From: Phosphoribacter sp037045055
GTDB taxonomy: Bacteria; Actinomycetota; Actinomycetes; Actinomycetales; Dermatophilaceae
Length of the DNA stretch: 64,000 bases
Direction of reading: 5' to 3'
Assembly: GCA_037045055.1 (NCBI GenBank)
Contig: JBAOHJ010000003.1
Location: 1,116,001 to 1,180,000, forward strand
The notes under the pieces were generated by a model. It saw only the letters and a list, made by a program, of their open reading frames with translations, did no database searches and was not told the DNA's origin. Below, piece after piece: positions 42,407 through 50,681 of this stretch. Made by a program: the position numbers and the translations under genes. The stretch's first letter is position 1. Each line of letters starts with the position of its first letter.

Positions 42407-44101
42407 CTAGGGAACGCGGCCGGTGCGATCCCGGGGCCGGCGGGCGACCTTGCGGTCGGTGAGGGCGATCCACGCGACGAGCACCGCCCCGGCCACCGCC
42501 GCGAGGACGAAGAAGACCATGGCGATCGCGGGGTAGCCGAGGATCTCGCTGGCCGTCGGCACCTGCATCATCAGGGCGGCACCGACGACGATGGCGGCCA
42601 GGACGAGCCCCATGGTGAGCCGGTTGGTCAGCCGCTGTAGCACCATGAGCAGGCGCTGTTCGTCGATGGCGTTGACCCGGACGGTCAGCTCACCGTCGGC
42701 CAGCGAGTCGAGGATGCGGTTGGCCCGCCTGGGCAACTGGGCGGTGAACTCCTTGGCCTCGATCGCGGCCGCCATGATGCCCGCGGAGGACACCGACAGC
42801 CCACCGCGCATGATCTGCGCGAGGTTGTCGCGGATGGCCTCGGCGGGGGCGAAGGTCGGGTCGAGGTGCGCGGTGGTCTGGTCGAGGTTGAGCAGGGCCT
42901 TGCCGATCATCGACATCTCGGCGGGCGGGCGCAGGCCGTGCTGTCCGGACAGTCGGCTCAGCTGCACGAGGACCGCCCCGGCCTGCAGGTCCGCCCCCAT
43001 CGCCACCGTGCTCGAGACCAGGTGCGCGACGTCGTCGCGGAACGACGCCGCGTCGTAGCCGTCCAGCGGGTGGCCCATGCTGGCGAGCACGGACGCGGCC
43101 TCCTCGCCGTCTCCGTCGCCGATGGCGAGCAGGACCTTGACCACCTTGTCCTGGATGCGCGGTGGCACGGTCGCCACCATGCCCAGGTCGAGCAGGGCCA
43201 GGGTACCCTCGGGGGTGAGCAGGATGTTGCCCGGGTGCGGGTCGGCGTGCAGGGTGCCCTCGACGAGGATCATCTGCAGGTAGCAGCGGAACAGCTCGGC
43301 CACGAGGGTCGGCGCGTCGATGTCGAGCAGCCCGTAGGGGGTGACGTCGGTGACCTTGCGGCCCGCGACGAAGTCCATGGTGAGCACCCGGGAGGTGGTG
43401 TAGTCCGGCAGCGGCTGGGGCACGACGAGGTGCGGGTAGGGGGCGGTGAGCTCGCCGAAGCGCACCAGGTTGGCCGACTCGCGTCGATAGTCCAGCTCGC
43501 CGACGAGGGACCGGCGGAACTGCGCGAGCAGGCGGGTGATCCCGAAGCGACGGCCCACGTCGGTGCGCCGCTCGGCGAGCTCGGCGAGCTGGGTGAGCAC
43601 GGCCATGTCGTCGCGCACCGTCTCTCGGATGCCGGGTCGCTGCACCTTGACGACGACGTCCTTGCCGCTGCGGGTGCGCGCCCGATGCACCTGCCCCAGC
43701 GACGCCGCGCCGACGGGCTTGTCGTCGAAGGACTCGAACAGATGCCGGATCCGCGCGCCGATCTCGGCTTCGACGATCTCGCGGGCCTGCTCGGCCGGGA
43801 ACGGCTCGACCGAGTCCTGCAGCCGCGCCAGCGCGTCGGTGTACACCGGCGGGAGCATGTCGTAGCGGGTGGAGAGCAGCTGGCCGAGCTTGATGTAGGT
43901 CGGCCCCATCCGCTCCAGATCGGCGGCCAGATCCACGGCCTTGCGCGATGCCGCGGTGTCGAGCTGCGCCTCGGCGTCCGAGGTGAGGTACTCGTCCAGA
44001 CCCGCCCCGGAGACGAGGTCGGCGCGGCCGTATTTCACCAGCAGCCGCGCCAGATCGGCATACCGGCTCATGTCCCCAACCAACGACGGCACCGTCGTCA
44101 C
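42407..44101 (-). CDS. ABC1/UbiB-family atypical kinase with C-terminal membrane helices
   Basis: 564 residues. Shows the ABC1 signatures: KxGQ in YIKLGQLLSTR, the Ala-rich loop VGAASLGQVHRA, nucleotide Lys VVVKVQRPG, catalytic HADPHPGN and LLDLGM. Two membrane helices lie near residues 495-545 (GLVLAAIVVGAALMM; AIAMVFFVLAAVAGAVLV). UbiB/COQ8-type proteins act in quinone homeostasis; this menaquinone-type organism probably uses it for a lipid or quinone-linked ATPase role. GTG 44101 starts the frame, but AGAGG is only 2-3 bases away; ATG 44071 (MSRYADLARLL) is an alternative. Confidence 0.92.
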   Translation of the reverse strand: MTTVPSLVGDMSRYADLARLLVKYGRADLVSGAGLDEYLTSDAEAQLDTAASRKAVDLAADLERMGPTYIKLGQLLSTRYDMLPPVYTDALARLQDSVEPFPAEQAREIVEAEIGARIRHLFESFDDKPVGAASLGQVHRARTRSGKDVVVKVQRPGIRETVRDDMAVLTQLAELAERRTDVGRRFGITRLLAQFRRSLVGELDYRRESANLVRFGELTAPYPHLVVPQPLPDYTTSRVLTMDFVAGRKVTDVTPYGLLDIDAPTLVAELFRCYLQMILVEGTLHADPHPGNILLTPEGTLALLDLGMVATVPPRIQDKVVKVLLAIGDGDGEEAASVLASMGHPLDGYDAASFRDDVAHLVSSTVAMGADLQAGAVLVQLSRLSGQHGLRPPAEMSMIGKALLNLDQTTAHLDPTFAPAEAIRDNLAQIMRGGLSVSSAGIMAAAIEAKEFTAQLPRRANRILDSLADGELTVRVNAIDEQRLLMVLQRLTNRLTMGLVLAAIVVGAALMMQVPTASEILGYPAIAMVFFVLAAVAGAVLVAWIALTDRKVARRPRDRTGRVP

Positions 44102-44338
44102 GTCCTCTCGTCGGCCCGAGCGGCACCACTCTAGGTGCGGCAGAGGTCGACGGGCCGAGCCGGGGTGCCTGGACGGCTGCGGCGAGTATGCCGTCGGCTC
44201 CGCCGACGTGGGTGCGGCCGTCGTCGAGACCGCTGCGCGGGAGGCTCTGGTCCGGCGGATACCCCGCGCCGGGTGGCGCGAAGGGCGGCGATCGTCGGTC
44301 GGCTAGACTGCCGTCTCGGCCCGGCCGGCCCGGGCCGC

Positions 44339-44409
44339 GCGAGCGTAGCTCAATGGTAGAGCGCTAGCTTCCCAAGCTAGATACGCGGGTTCGATTCCCG
44401 TCGCTCGCT
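44339..44409 (+). tRNA. tRNA-Gly (anticodon CCC)
   Basis: Cloverleaf on the plus strand: acceptor GCGAGCG/CGCTCGC, D-arm TAGCTCAATGGTAGAGC, anticodon stem CTAGC/GCTAG around TTCCCAA (anticodon CCC), T-arm GGGTTCGATTCCC. Discriminator T; CCA not encoded. Confidence 0.96.
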
Positions 44410-44426
44410 CTCGTAGTCGTGGGACC

Positions 44427-44822
44427 TCAGAGCTCGATCGACTCGATGAGACCCAGCTCGGCGAGCACGGCGAAGTCGCCGTCCTGACTGACCACAGGTA
44501 GGCGGTTGGCCCGAGCGGTGGCCGCGATCCACAGGTCGTTGACGTTGACCCGGCGGGCCGATCGGGCCACCTGCACCCGCAGCAGCGCCCACTCCCGAGC
44601 CACCGCGGCGTCGATCGGCAGCGGATCACTGGACCGGGCGACCTCCAACGTGCGCAGGCGAGCGCTCATGATCAGCGGGTCCCCCGAGGCGAGCACCCCG
44701 GCCTCCAACTCGGCCAGAGTGACGACGCTGACTCTGGCCAGCTCCGGCAGGCGCGCGACATCCAGCCCCCGTCCGAGCTCGGCCGACACCCACACGCTGG
44801 TGTCGACAAGACCCTCCCTCAA
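44427..44822 (-). CDS. vapC: PIN-domain ribonuclease toxin (VapC family)
   Basis: 131 residues. The first acidic residue is in GLVDTSVWVS, then VVTLAELEAGVL, and the C-terminal acidic cluster in NVNDLWIAATA and VVSQDGDFAVL, the usual Mg-binding PIN residues. VapC toxins cleave tRNA or rRNA. TTG 44822 overlaps the antitoxin stop (TTGA), the tight coupling expected of toxin-antitoxin pairs. The frame is open further upstream but inside the antitoxin gene. Confidence 0.88.
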   Translation of the reverse strand: MREGLVDTSVWVSAELGRGLDVARLPELARVSVVTLAELEAGVLASGDPLIMSARLRTLEVARSSDPLPIDAAVAREWALLRVQVARSARRVNVNDLWIAATARANRLPVVSQDGDFAVLAELGLIESIEL

Positions 44823-45079
44823 CGCGGCGGCTCGAGATCGTCGGTCGACCCGGCCGAGATCCACTCGAGATCGGCCGCGAGCGTGGGGTCGACCGACCGG
44901 TCCCCAAGCATGGCGACCACCTCGTCACGCGGTATGCCGTGCCGTCGCCGTGCCGTCGGGCGGGCGATCACCGCGACGGCCTCACCGTGCACCGTGATCG
45001 TCACCTCGGCCCCGTCGGCGACCTGGCGCAAGACCGCCGCGGTGTGGTTGCGCAGGTCCCTTGCGGCGATCGAACCCAT
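44819..45079 (-). CDS. Phd/YefM-type antitoxin
   Basis: 86 residues. The N-terminal Phd fold is clear: MGSIAARDLRNHTAAVLRQV, then GAEVTITVHGEAVAVIARPT. The C-terminal part (DEVVAMLGDRSVDPTLAADL) would wrap the toxin. It represses its own promoter in known systems and neutralises the VapC encoded directly downstream. ATG 45079 is the conserved start. Confidence 0.9.
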   Translation of the reverse strand: MGSIAARDLRNHTAAVLRQVADGAEVTITVHGEAVAVIARPTARRRHGIPRDEVVAMLGDRSVDPTLAADLEWISAGSTDDLEPPR

Positions 45080-45146
45080 GTGCTCGATCGTAGCACTCCT
45101 GCCACACCCCCTCGCTGCGCCGCACCGAGTCGTCGATCGGCCGGCG

Positions 45147-46295
45147 TCAGGCGTCCGCGGCGGCGAGCAGCGCCTTGGCGATGATGAGCTTCTGCACTTC
45201 GCTGGTCCCCTCGTAGAGCCGGAACAGCCGGACGTCCCGGTAGAAACGCTCCACCTGCGTCGAGCGCATGTACCCCATCCCGCCGTGAACCTGGACCGCC
45301 CGGTCGGCCACCCGACCGACCATCTCGGAGCAGAACAGCTTCGCGCAGCTGGGCCCCACCCGCCGGTCCACGCCGCTGTCGTACTGCCGGGCCACCTCGT
45401 GGACCATCGCGCGGCCGGCATACAGCTCGGTCTGCGACTCGGCGATGAGCGCCTGGACGAGCTGGAACCGGGCGATCGGCTCGCCGCCCTGGCGCGCCTG
45501 CAACGCCCACCGGACGCTCTCCTCGACCAGCCGCCCGGCCAACCCACAACACACCGCAGCGATGTGCAGCCGCCCGCGGGCCAGCGACGCCATCGCGGTC
45601 GCGAAACCCGCTCCCTCGACTCCCCCGACCAGCGCTTCGGGCGCCAGTGGCACGTCGTCGAAGTAGACGTCCGAGGTAACCGACCCGTGCTGGCCCATCT
45701 TCTCGTCGGGCTCCCCGACGGTGACCCCCGGCCGGTCGGCGTCCACGGCGAACACCGAGATCCCTTGCGTGCCCGTCGTTTCCGCCCCGGTCCGGGCGAA
45801 CACCATGTGCACCCCGGCGCGGGCCGCGTTGGTGATGAACCGCTTGCTGCCGGTCAGCCGGTACCCCTCGCCCGAGCGCACCGCCCGGGTCTGCATGCCA
45901 CTGGGGTCGGAGCCGGCGTCCTGCTCGGTGAGGCAGAACGACCCGAGCAACTCGCCGCTGGCCAGCCGGGGCAGATACCGCTGCCGCTGCTGCGGCGTGC
46001 CGAGGTTGACGAACACCTGCCCGGCGATGCCGTTGTTCGTCCCGAGCAGCGACCGGAACGCCGGGGTGGTGTACCCGAGCTCAAGCGCGATCTGCACCTC
46101 CTCGGTCATGCTCACCCCGAGACCGCCGTACTCCTGGGGCAGCGCGTAGCCGAACAGCCCCATGTCCGCGGCCTGACGCCGGATCGCCTCGGGGATCTCG
46201 TCGGAGCGCTCGATCTGCTCCTCGGCCGGCACGACGACCTTGCGGACGAAGTCGCGAATCTGCGTGAGGATCATCCCGAACTCGTCGGCCTCCAC
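45147..46295 (-). CDS. Acyl-CoA dehydrogenase, possible alicyclic-CoA (AliB-like) dehydrogenase
   Basis: 382 residues of the FAD-dependent acyl-CoA dehydrogenase family. FCLTEQDAGSDPSGMQTRAV and FITNAARAGVHMVFAR bind FAD/substrate, VQVHGGMGYMRSTQVERFYRD is the second signature, and the catalytic Glu is in LYEGTSEVQK. GTG 46295 has GGAGG 6 bases upstream. It is divergent from the BadI/BadH-like genes, so a ring-acyl-CoA substrate such as cyclohexanecarboxyl-CoA is plausible but not shown by the sequence. Electrons would go to ETF and the EtfD-like reductase. Confidence 0.9.
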   Translation of the reverse strand: MEADEFGMILTQIRDFVRKVVVPAEEQIERSDEIPEAIRRQAADMGLFGYALPQEYGGLGVSMTEEVQIALELGYTTPAFRSLLGTNNGIAGQVFVNLGTPQQRQRYLPRLASGELLGSFCLTEQDAGSDPSGMQTRAVRSGEGYRLTGSKRFITNAARAGVHMVFARTGAETTGTQGISVFAVDADRPGVTVGEPDEKMGQHGSVTSDVYFDDVPLAPEALVGGVEGAGFATAMASLARGRLHIAAVCCGLAGRLVEESVRWALQARQGGEPIARFQLVQALIAESQTELYAGRAMVHEVARQYDSGVDRRVGPSCAKLFCSEMVGRVADRAVQVHGGMGYMRSTQVERFYRDVRLFRLYEGTSEVQKLIIAKALLAAADA

Positions 46296-46417
46296 GGCCA
46301 CCTCCTCACCCCAGCGGGTATGCCGCGACGCTACTGCACCGGTGCCGCGACCCGGCGGCATACCCTGCTGTCCGAGCACTCCACCCGGCACGACCCGCCC
46401 CACGTACGGAGGACGCC

Positions 46418-47224
46418 ATGACCGCGCTGCCCACCGAGCACGAGTACACCGACCTGCGTTACGAGGTCGACGGACCCGCCGCGATCGTCACGATCGACCG
46501 GCCGGAGCGCTTCAACGCCTTCCGCGCGCACACGGTCGAGGAGCTCATCCACGCCTTCCGCGCCGCGTGGGCCGACCACCGGGTGCGCGCCGTCATCCTC
46601 ACCGGTGCCGGGGACCGCGCGTTCTGCAGCGGGGGCGACGTCAAGCAGAAGGCGCAGACCGGCGACTACGGCCCGAGCGCGTCGGGGCTGTTCGAGATCG
46701 AGGGGCTGCAGAAGCTCATCCGGGCCATCCCCAAGCCGGTCATCGCCGCGGTCAACGGGATCGCCATCGGCGGCGGTCACGTCCTGCATGTCCTGTGCGA
46801 CCTCACCATCGCCAGCGAGACGGCGCGCTTCGGGCAGGCCGGGCCGCGGGTGGGTTCGTTCGACGCCGGGTTCGGGACGGGGCTGCTCGCTCGGGCGGTG
46901 GGCGAGAAACGGGCCCGAGAGATCTGGTTCCTCTGCCGCCAGTACGACGCCGCCCAGGCCCTGGACTGGGGGCTGGTCAACGCCGTGGTGCCGCCCGACC
47001 AGCTCATGGCCGAGGCTCGCCGCTGGGTCGACGAGATCGCCGCGCTCTCCCCCACCGCGTTGAAGTTCCTCAAGCTCGCTTTCAACGCCGAGACCGACCA
47101 CATGGGGGGCCTGGGGGCGCTGGCCTTCGCCGGCCTGGACGAGTTCGTCACGTCCGCGGAGGGGCAGGAGGGCGCGCACGCATTCGCGCAGAAGCGCGCC
47201 CCCGACTACCGCCCGTTCGCCTGA
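46418..47224 (+). CDS. badI: Crotonase-family ring-opening hydrolase, BadI-like (2-ketocyclohexanecarboxyl-CoA hydrolase)
   Basis: 268 residues, crotonase fold. AFCSGGDVKQKAQTGDY, IRAIPKPVIAAVNGIAIGGG, CDLTIASETARFGQAGP, RVGSFDAGFGTGLLARAVG, EKRAREIWFLCRQYDA and SPTALKFLKLAFNAETDH align with the MenB/BadI subgroup, which cleaves or forms C-C bonds next to a ring keto group. The following gene is BadH-like, which favours BadI (2-ketocyclohexanecarboxyl-CoA to pimeloyl-CoA) over MenB. GGAGG lies 6 bases before ATG 46418. Confidence 0.75.
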   Translation: MTALPTEHEYTDLRYEVDGPAAIVTIDRPERFNAFRAHTVEELIHAFRAAWADHRVRAVILTGAGDRAFCSGGDVKQKAQTGDYGPSASGLFEIEGLQKLIRAIPKPVIAAVNGIAIGGGHVLHVLCDLTIASETARFGQAGPRVGSFDAGFGTGLLARAVGEKRAREIWFLCRQYDAAQALDWGLVNAVVPPDQLMAEARRWVDEIAALSPTALKFLKLAFNAETDHMGGLGALAFAGLDEFVTSAEGQEGAHAFAQKRAPDYRPFA

Positions 47225-47257
47225 CCGCGACCGCCGGACCACCCCGAGGAGGACTGG

Positions 47258-47998
47258 ATGACCTTGCAGGACACCGTCGCCGTCGTCACCGGCGGGGCCT
47301 CCGGCATCGGCCGGTCCATCGCCCTGGACCTCGCCGCCGCCGGAGCCACGGTCGCGGTCGTCGACCGCAACCTCCCCGGAGCGCAGGACACCGCGGCGCA
47401 GGCCGGTGGCGGCAGCCAGGCCTTCCAGACCGACCTCGGCGAGCGCGGAGGCATACTCGCCCTGCGCGACGCCGTGCTCGGCCGGCTCGGCCTGCCCGGA
47501 GTCCTGGTCAACGCGGCCGGCTTCGACCGGGTCGAGCCGTTCCTCGACAACGACGACGAGCTGTGGACCTCGCTGGTGGCCGTCAACTACCTCGGGCCGG
47601 TGCGCCTGTGCCACGCGTTCCTCACCTCGATCGTCGCGGCGGGGGCGCGGGGGACGGTCGTCAACATCGCCTCGGACGCCGGGCGGGTGGGCAGCTCCGG
47701 AGAGACCGTGTATGCCGGCACGAAGGGCGCCGTCATCGCCTTCAGCAAGTCGCTGGCCAGGGAGATGGCCCGCTACGGCATCACCGTCAACGTGGTGTGC
47801 CCCGGGCCGACCGACACTCCGCTGTTCGACAGCCTGCCGCCCGGGCTGCGGGCCGGGCTGGAGAGGGCGATCCCGCTGCGGCGGCTGGCGACCCCGCAGG
47901 ACGTGGCCGCCGCGGTCCGCTACTTCGCCTCGACGCAGGCGCAGTACGTCACCGGACAGGTCCTGTCGGTGTCCGGCGGCCTGACCATGGCGGGGTAG
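47258..47998 (+). CDS. badH: SDR dehydrogenase, BadH-like (2-hydroxycyclohexanecarboxyl-CoA dehydrogenase)
   Basis: 246 residues. Rossmann TGGASGIGRSIA, NAAG motif LVNAAGFDRVEPF, catalytic Ser...Tyr-x-x-x-Lys in NIASDAGRVGSSGETVYAGT then KGAVIAFSKSLAREMARYG, and a C-terminal VTGQVLSVSGGLTM. The stretch from NIASDAGRVGSSGE through VNVVCPGPTDT is very close to BadH as remembered from Rhodopseudomonas. It would oxidise the ring hydroxyl to give the BadI substrate. GAGGAGG 7 bases before ATG 47258. Same operon as the BadI-like gene, 33 bp apart. Confidence 0.78.
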   Translation: MTLQDTVAVVTGGASGIGRSIALDLAAAGATVAVVDRNLPGAQDTAAQAGGGSQAFQTDLGERGGILALRDAVLGRLGLPGVLVNAAGFDRVEPFLDNDDELWTSLVAVNYLGPVRLCHAFLTSIVAAGARGTVVNIASDAGRVGSSGETVYAGTKGAVIAFSKSLAREMARYGITVNVVCPGPTDTPLFDSLPPGLRAGLERAIPLRRLATPQDVAAAVRYFASTQAQYVTGQVLSVSGGLTMAG

Positions 47999-48114
47999 CC
48001 GCCGGGCCACACGGTCGCCGCCGTCAGGCGATGGGCCGACCCGCCTCCGCCCCCGCCATGGGGGCACGGGCCCGCTCGGTCGACCAGCCGCCGGTGCGCG
48101 CTAGGGTCCCGACC

Positions 48115-50184
48115 ATGGCCTTCGACCACCTGCTCCAGCCGCTGCGGATCGGGTCGGTGACCGTCCGCAACCGCCTGGTCATGGGCGCGATGCACACCCG
48201 GCTGGAGACCCTGGACCGCCCGGTCGAGCGCCTGGTCGAGTTCTACCGGGTGCGGGCGGCCGCCGAGGTGGGGCTGATCCTCACCGGCGGGTTCGCCCCG
48301 TCGCCCGAAGGCCGGATGGACCCGGAGACCGCGGTGCTGGCCTCGGTCGAGGACCTCGAGCGACACGGGCACCGGCGGATCTGCGACGCCGTGCACGCCG
48401 AGGGCGGGTCGATCGTCCTGCAGATCCTGCATGCCGGGCGGTACGCCAAGGTCCCCGAGTGCGTCGGCCCGTCCCCGCGGCGCGCCCGGATCAACGCCTA
48501 CGCCCCTCGCGCCCTGGCCACCGACGAGGTCTGGCATCTGGTCGAGCAGTTCGCCACCACGGCCCGGCTGGCCGTCGAGGGCGGCTACGACGGGGTCGAG
48601 GTCATGGGCTCGGAGGGGTACCTGCTCAACGAGTTCACCTCGCCCCGGACCAACGAGCGCACCGACGAGTTCGGCGGCGACCTCGAGGGTCGACTGCGCC
48701 TGCCGGTCGAGATCGTCCGGTCGGTGCGCACGGCGCTGGGCCCGGAGCGGGTGCTCGTCTACCGCATCTCCGCGATCGACCTGGTGCCCGACGGGCTCAC
48801 CGGCGGGGAGGTGCTCGAGCTGGCCCGGCGGGTCGAGGCGGCCGGCGCCGACATCGTCAACACCGGGATCGGCTGGCACGAGTCCGCGGTGCCGACCATC
48901 GCGGCCAGCGTGCCCCGGGCCGCGTGGCGCTTCGCGGTCCGCCGCGTCAAGGCCGCGGTCGGCATCCCGGTCGTGGCGAGCAACCGGTTCACCACCCCGG
49001 CGGACGCCGACGCGGTGCTCGCCAGCGGCGACGCCGACCTGGTCTCGATGGCCCGCCCCTTCCTCGCCGACGCCGAGCTCGCCCGCAAGACCCGCGAGGG
49101 CCGGGTCGAGCAGATCTGCCCGTGCATCGGCTGCAACCAGGCCTGCCTCGACGCGATCTTCACCGACCGGGCGGCGACCTGCCTGGTCAACCCGATCGCC
49201 GGTCGGGAGCTGGACTTCCGCTCCCCGCCGCCCGGGCCGGCCGGGCGACGCCGGGTCGCGGTCGTCGGCGCCGGGCCGGCCGGGCTCGCGTATGCCGTCA
49301 CCGCGGCCTCACGCGGGCACCGGGTGGCGCTGTACGACTCCGCGGACTCGATCGGCGGACAACTGGATCTGGCGCGGCGGGTGCCGGGCAAGGCCGAGTT
49401 CGCCGAGCTGCTGCGCTACTACCGCGGGCAGCTGGACAGGCTCGGGGTGACGGTCACCTTGGGGCAGCGGGTCGACGCCGCGCACGTCGTGGCGGGCGGG
49501 TGGGACACCGTCGTCGTGGCCACCGGGGTGACCCCGCGGGTCCCGGACATCGAGGGCATCGAGCACCCCAGCGTCGTGTCCTCCCTCGACGTGCTCAGCG
49601 GGCGCGTCGAGGTCGGGCCCCGGGTGGCGGTGATCGGCGCCGGAGGGGTCGGCTTCGACGTCGCGGAGTTCCTCCTCGGCGACCCGGCCGAGTGCCTCGA
49701 CGCGCCGCTGTTCCTGGCGCGCTGGGGCGTCGATGAGACGATCGGGCGGCCGGGCGGGCTGCTGGCCGAGGGCCGCCACTCGGGCCGGCCGGTCCGCCCA
49801 AGCCCCCGGCCCGGCGACCCGGCCTCCGCGCGGGAGGTCACCCTGCTGCAACGCACGCCGGGGCGGCTCGGGCGCACCCTGGGCAAGTCCACCGGGTGGA
49901 TCCTGCGCGCCCGGCTGGCCGAGGCCGGGCTGCGCGAGCTCTCGGGCGTCACCTACGAGCGCATCGACGACGCCGGGCTGCACTACCTACTCGAGGGCCA
50001 GACCCACGTGCTGCCCGTGGACACCGTCGTCGTGTGCGCCGGTCAGGACAGCGACCGGCTCCTGCACGAGCAGCTCATCGCGGCCGGCCTCGAGCCGGTC
50101 CTCGTCGGTGGCGCGCACCGCGCCGCCGGGCTCGACGCGGCCGCCGCCATCGACGAGGCGACCCGCGCGGCATACCGGCTCTGA
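48115..50184 (+). CDS. FadH-like NADH:flavin oxidoreductase/2,4-dienoyl-CoA reductase family
   Basis: 689 residues. The N-terminal TIM barrel (1-350) is Old-Yellow-Enzyme-like (LLQPLRIGSVTVRNRLVMGA, LQILHAGRYAK, TSPRTNERTDEFGG). The 4Fe-4S cysteines are in PCIGCNQACLD and the downstream CLVNP. An FAD domain (RRVAVVGAGPAGLAYAV) and an NAD domain (PRVAVIGAGGVGFDVAEFLL) follow. This is the architecture of 2,4-dienoyl-CoA reductase FadH and related enoate reductases. Lying downstream of the BadI/BadH-like genes, it may reduce an unsaturated ring- or acyl-CoA in the same pathway. ATG 48115 begins the conserved FDHLLQP. Confidence 0.9.
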   Translation: MAFDHLLQPLRIGSVTVRNRLVMGAMHTRLETLDRPVERLVEFYRVRAAAEVGLILTGGFAPSPEGRMDPETAVLASVEDLERHGHRRICDAVHAEGGSIVLQILHAGRYAKVPECVGPSPRRARINAYAPRALATDEVWHLVEQFATTARLAVEGGYDGVEVMGSEGYLLNEFTSPRTNERTDEFGGDLEGRLRLPVEIVRSVRTALGPERVLVYRISAIDLVPDGLTGGEVLELARRVEAAGADIVNTGIGWHESAVPTIAASVPRAAWRFAVRRVKAAVGIPVVASNRFTTPADADAVLASGDADLVSMARPFLADAELARKTREGRVEQICPCIGCNQACLDAIFTDRAATCLVNPIAGRELDFRSPPPGPAGRRRVAVVGAGPAGLAYAVTAASRGHRVALYDSADSIGGQLDLARRVPGKAEFAELLRYYRGQLDRLGVTVTLGQRVDAAHVVAGGWDTVVVATGVTPRVPDIEGIEHPSVVSSLDVLSGRVEVGPRVAVIGAGGVGFDVAEFLLGDPAECLDAPLFLARWGVDETIGRPGGLLAEGRHSGRPVRPSPRPGDPASAREVTLLQRTPGRLGRTLGKSTGWILRARLAEAGLRELSGVTYERIDDAGLHYLLEGQTHVLPVDTVVVCAGQDSDRLLHEQLIAAGLEPVLVGGAHRAAGLDAAAAIDEATRAAYRL

Positions 50185-50211
50185 CGCCGGCTCGCCCACC
50201 GGCCGGCTCGG

Positions 50212-50502
50212 TCAGGGGTGGTGGATCAGCTCCGCGTAGTCGGGGTGCTTGCCCAGCCACGCCCGGACGTAGCTGCACCGCGCCACCACCCGGGCCGGGC
50301 CCTCGGCCCGCACCGCGTCCATGGCGTACCTGACGATCGCCGCGCCGACGCCCTGCCCGCCGAAGGCCGGCTCCACCTCGGTGTGCGTGAAGACCACGAG
50401 GTCCCCGACCCGCACGTACTCCGCGAAGCCGGCCAGCTGCCCGTCGACGTGCCCCTCGAAGCGCTCCTGCGGCGCGTTGTCGCTCACCCGGACGTGGTCC
50501 AT
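50212..50502 (-). CDS. Short GNAT-family N-acetyltransferase (YjdJ-like)
   Basis: 96 residues of the small COG2388-type GNAT fold: FEGHVDGQLAGFAEYV, FTHTEVEPAFGGQGVGAAIV with the acetyl-CoA loop GGQGVG, and RVVARCSYVRAWLGKHPDY at the end. Targets are unknown for this subfamily. An ideal AGGAGG stands 6 bases before ATG 50502. Confidence 0.9.
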   Translation of the reverse strand: MDHVRVSDNAPQERFEGHVDGQLAGFAEYVRVGDLVVFTHTEVEPAFGGQGVGAAIVRYAMDAVRAEGPARVVARCSYVRAWLGKHPDYAELIHHP

Positions 50503-50681
50503 CTGCCGCCTCCTGACCCAGGGCGGACGCGGGGACCCCGCGCCCGTGACGCCGATCATACGAGGGCAGCCCAGACGCGACGGATGGCGAGCGGACCGCT
50601 GGGACCGCCACGGGTGCCCCGGCGAGGATGGCCGCAGTCGCGGTCCACGTCGTGCGGCACCGCGACTGAACACCACCGCGC

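Noticed and set aside
42866..44134. Plus-strand frame opposite the ABC1 kinase
   Set aside because: Shadow of a gene with complete kinase motifs.
46418..47224. Annotation as MenB (1,4-dihydroxy-2-naphthoyl-CoA synthase)
   Set aside because: Sequence blocks fit both MenB and BadI, but the directly following BadH-like gene and lack of men genes favour BadI; not excluded.
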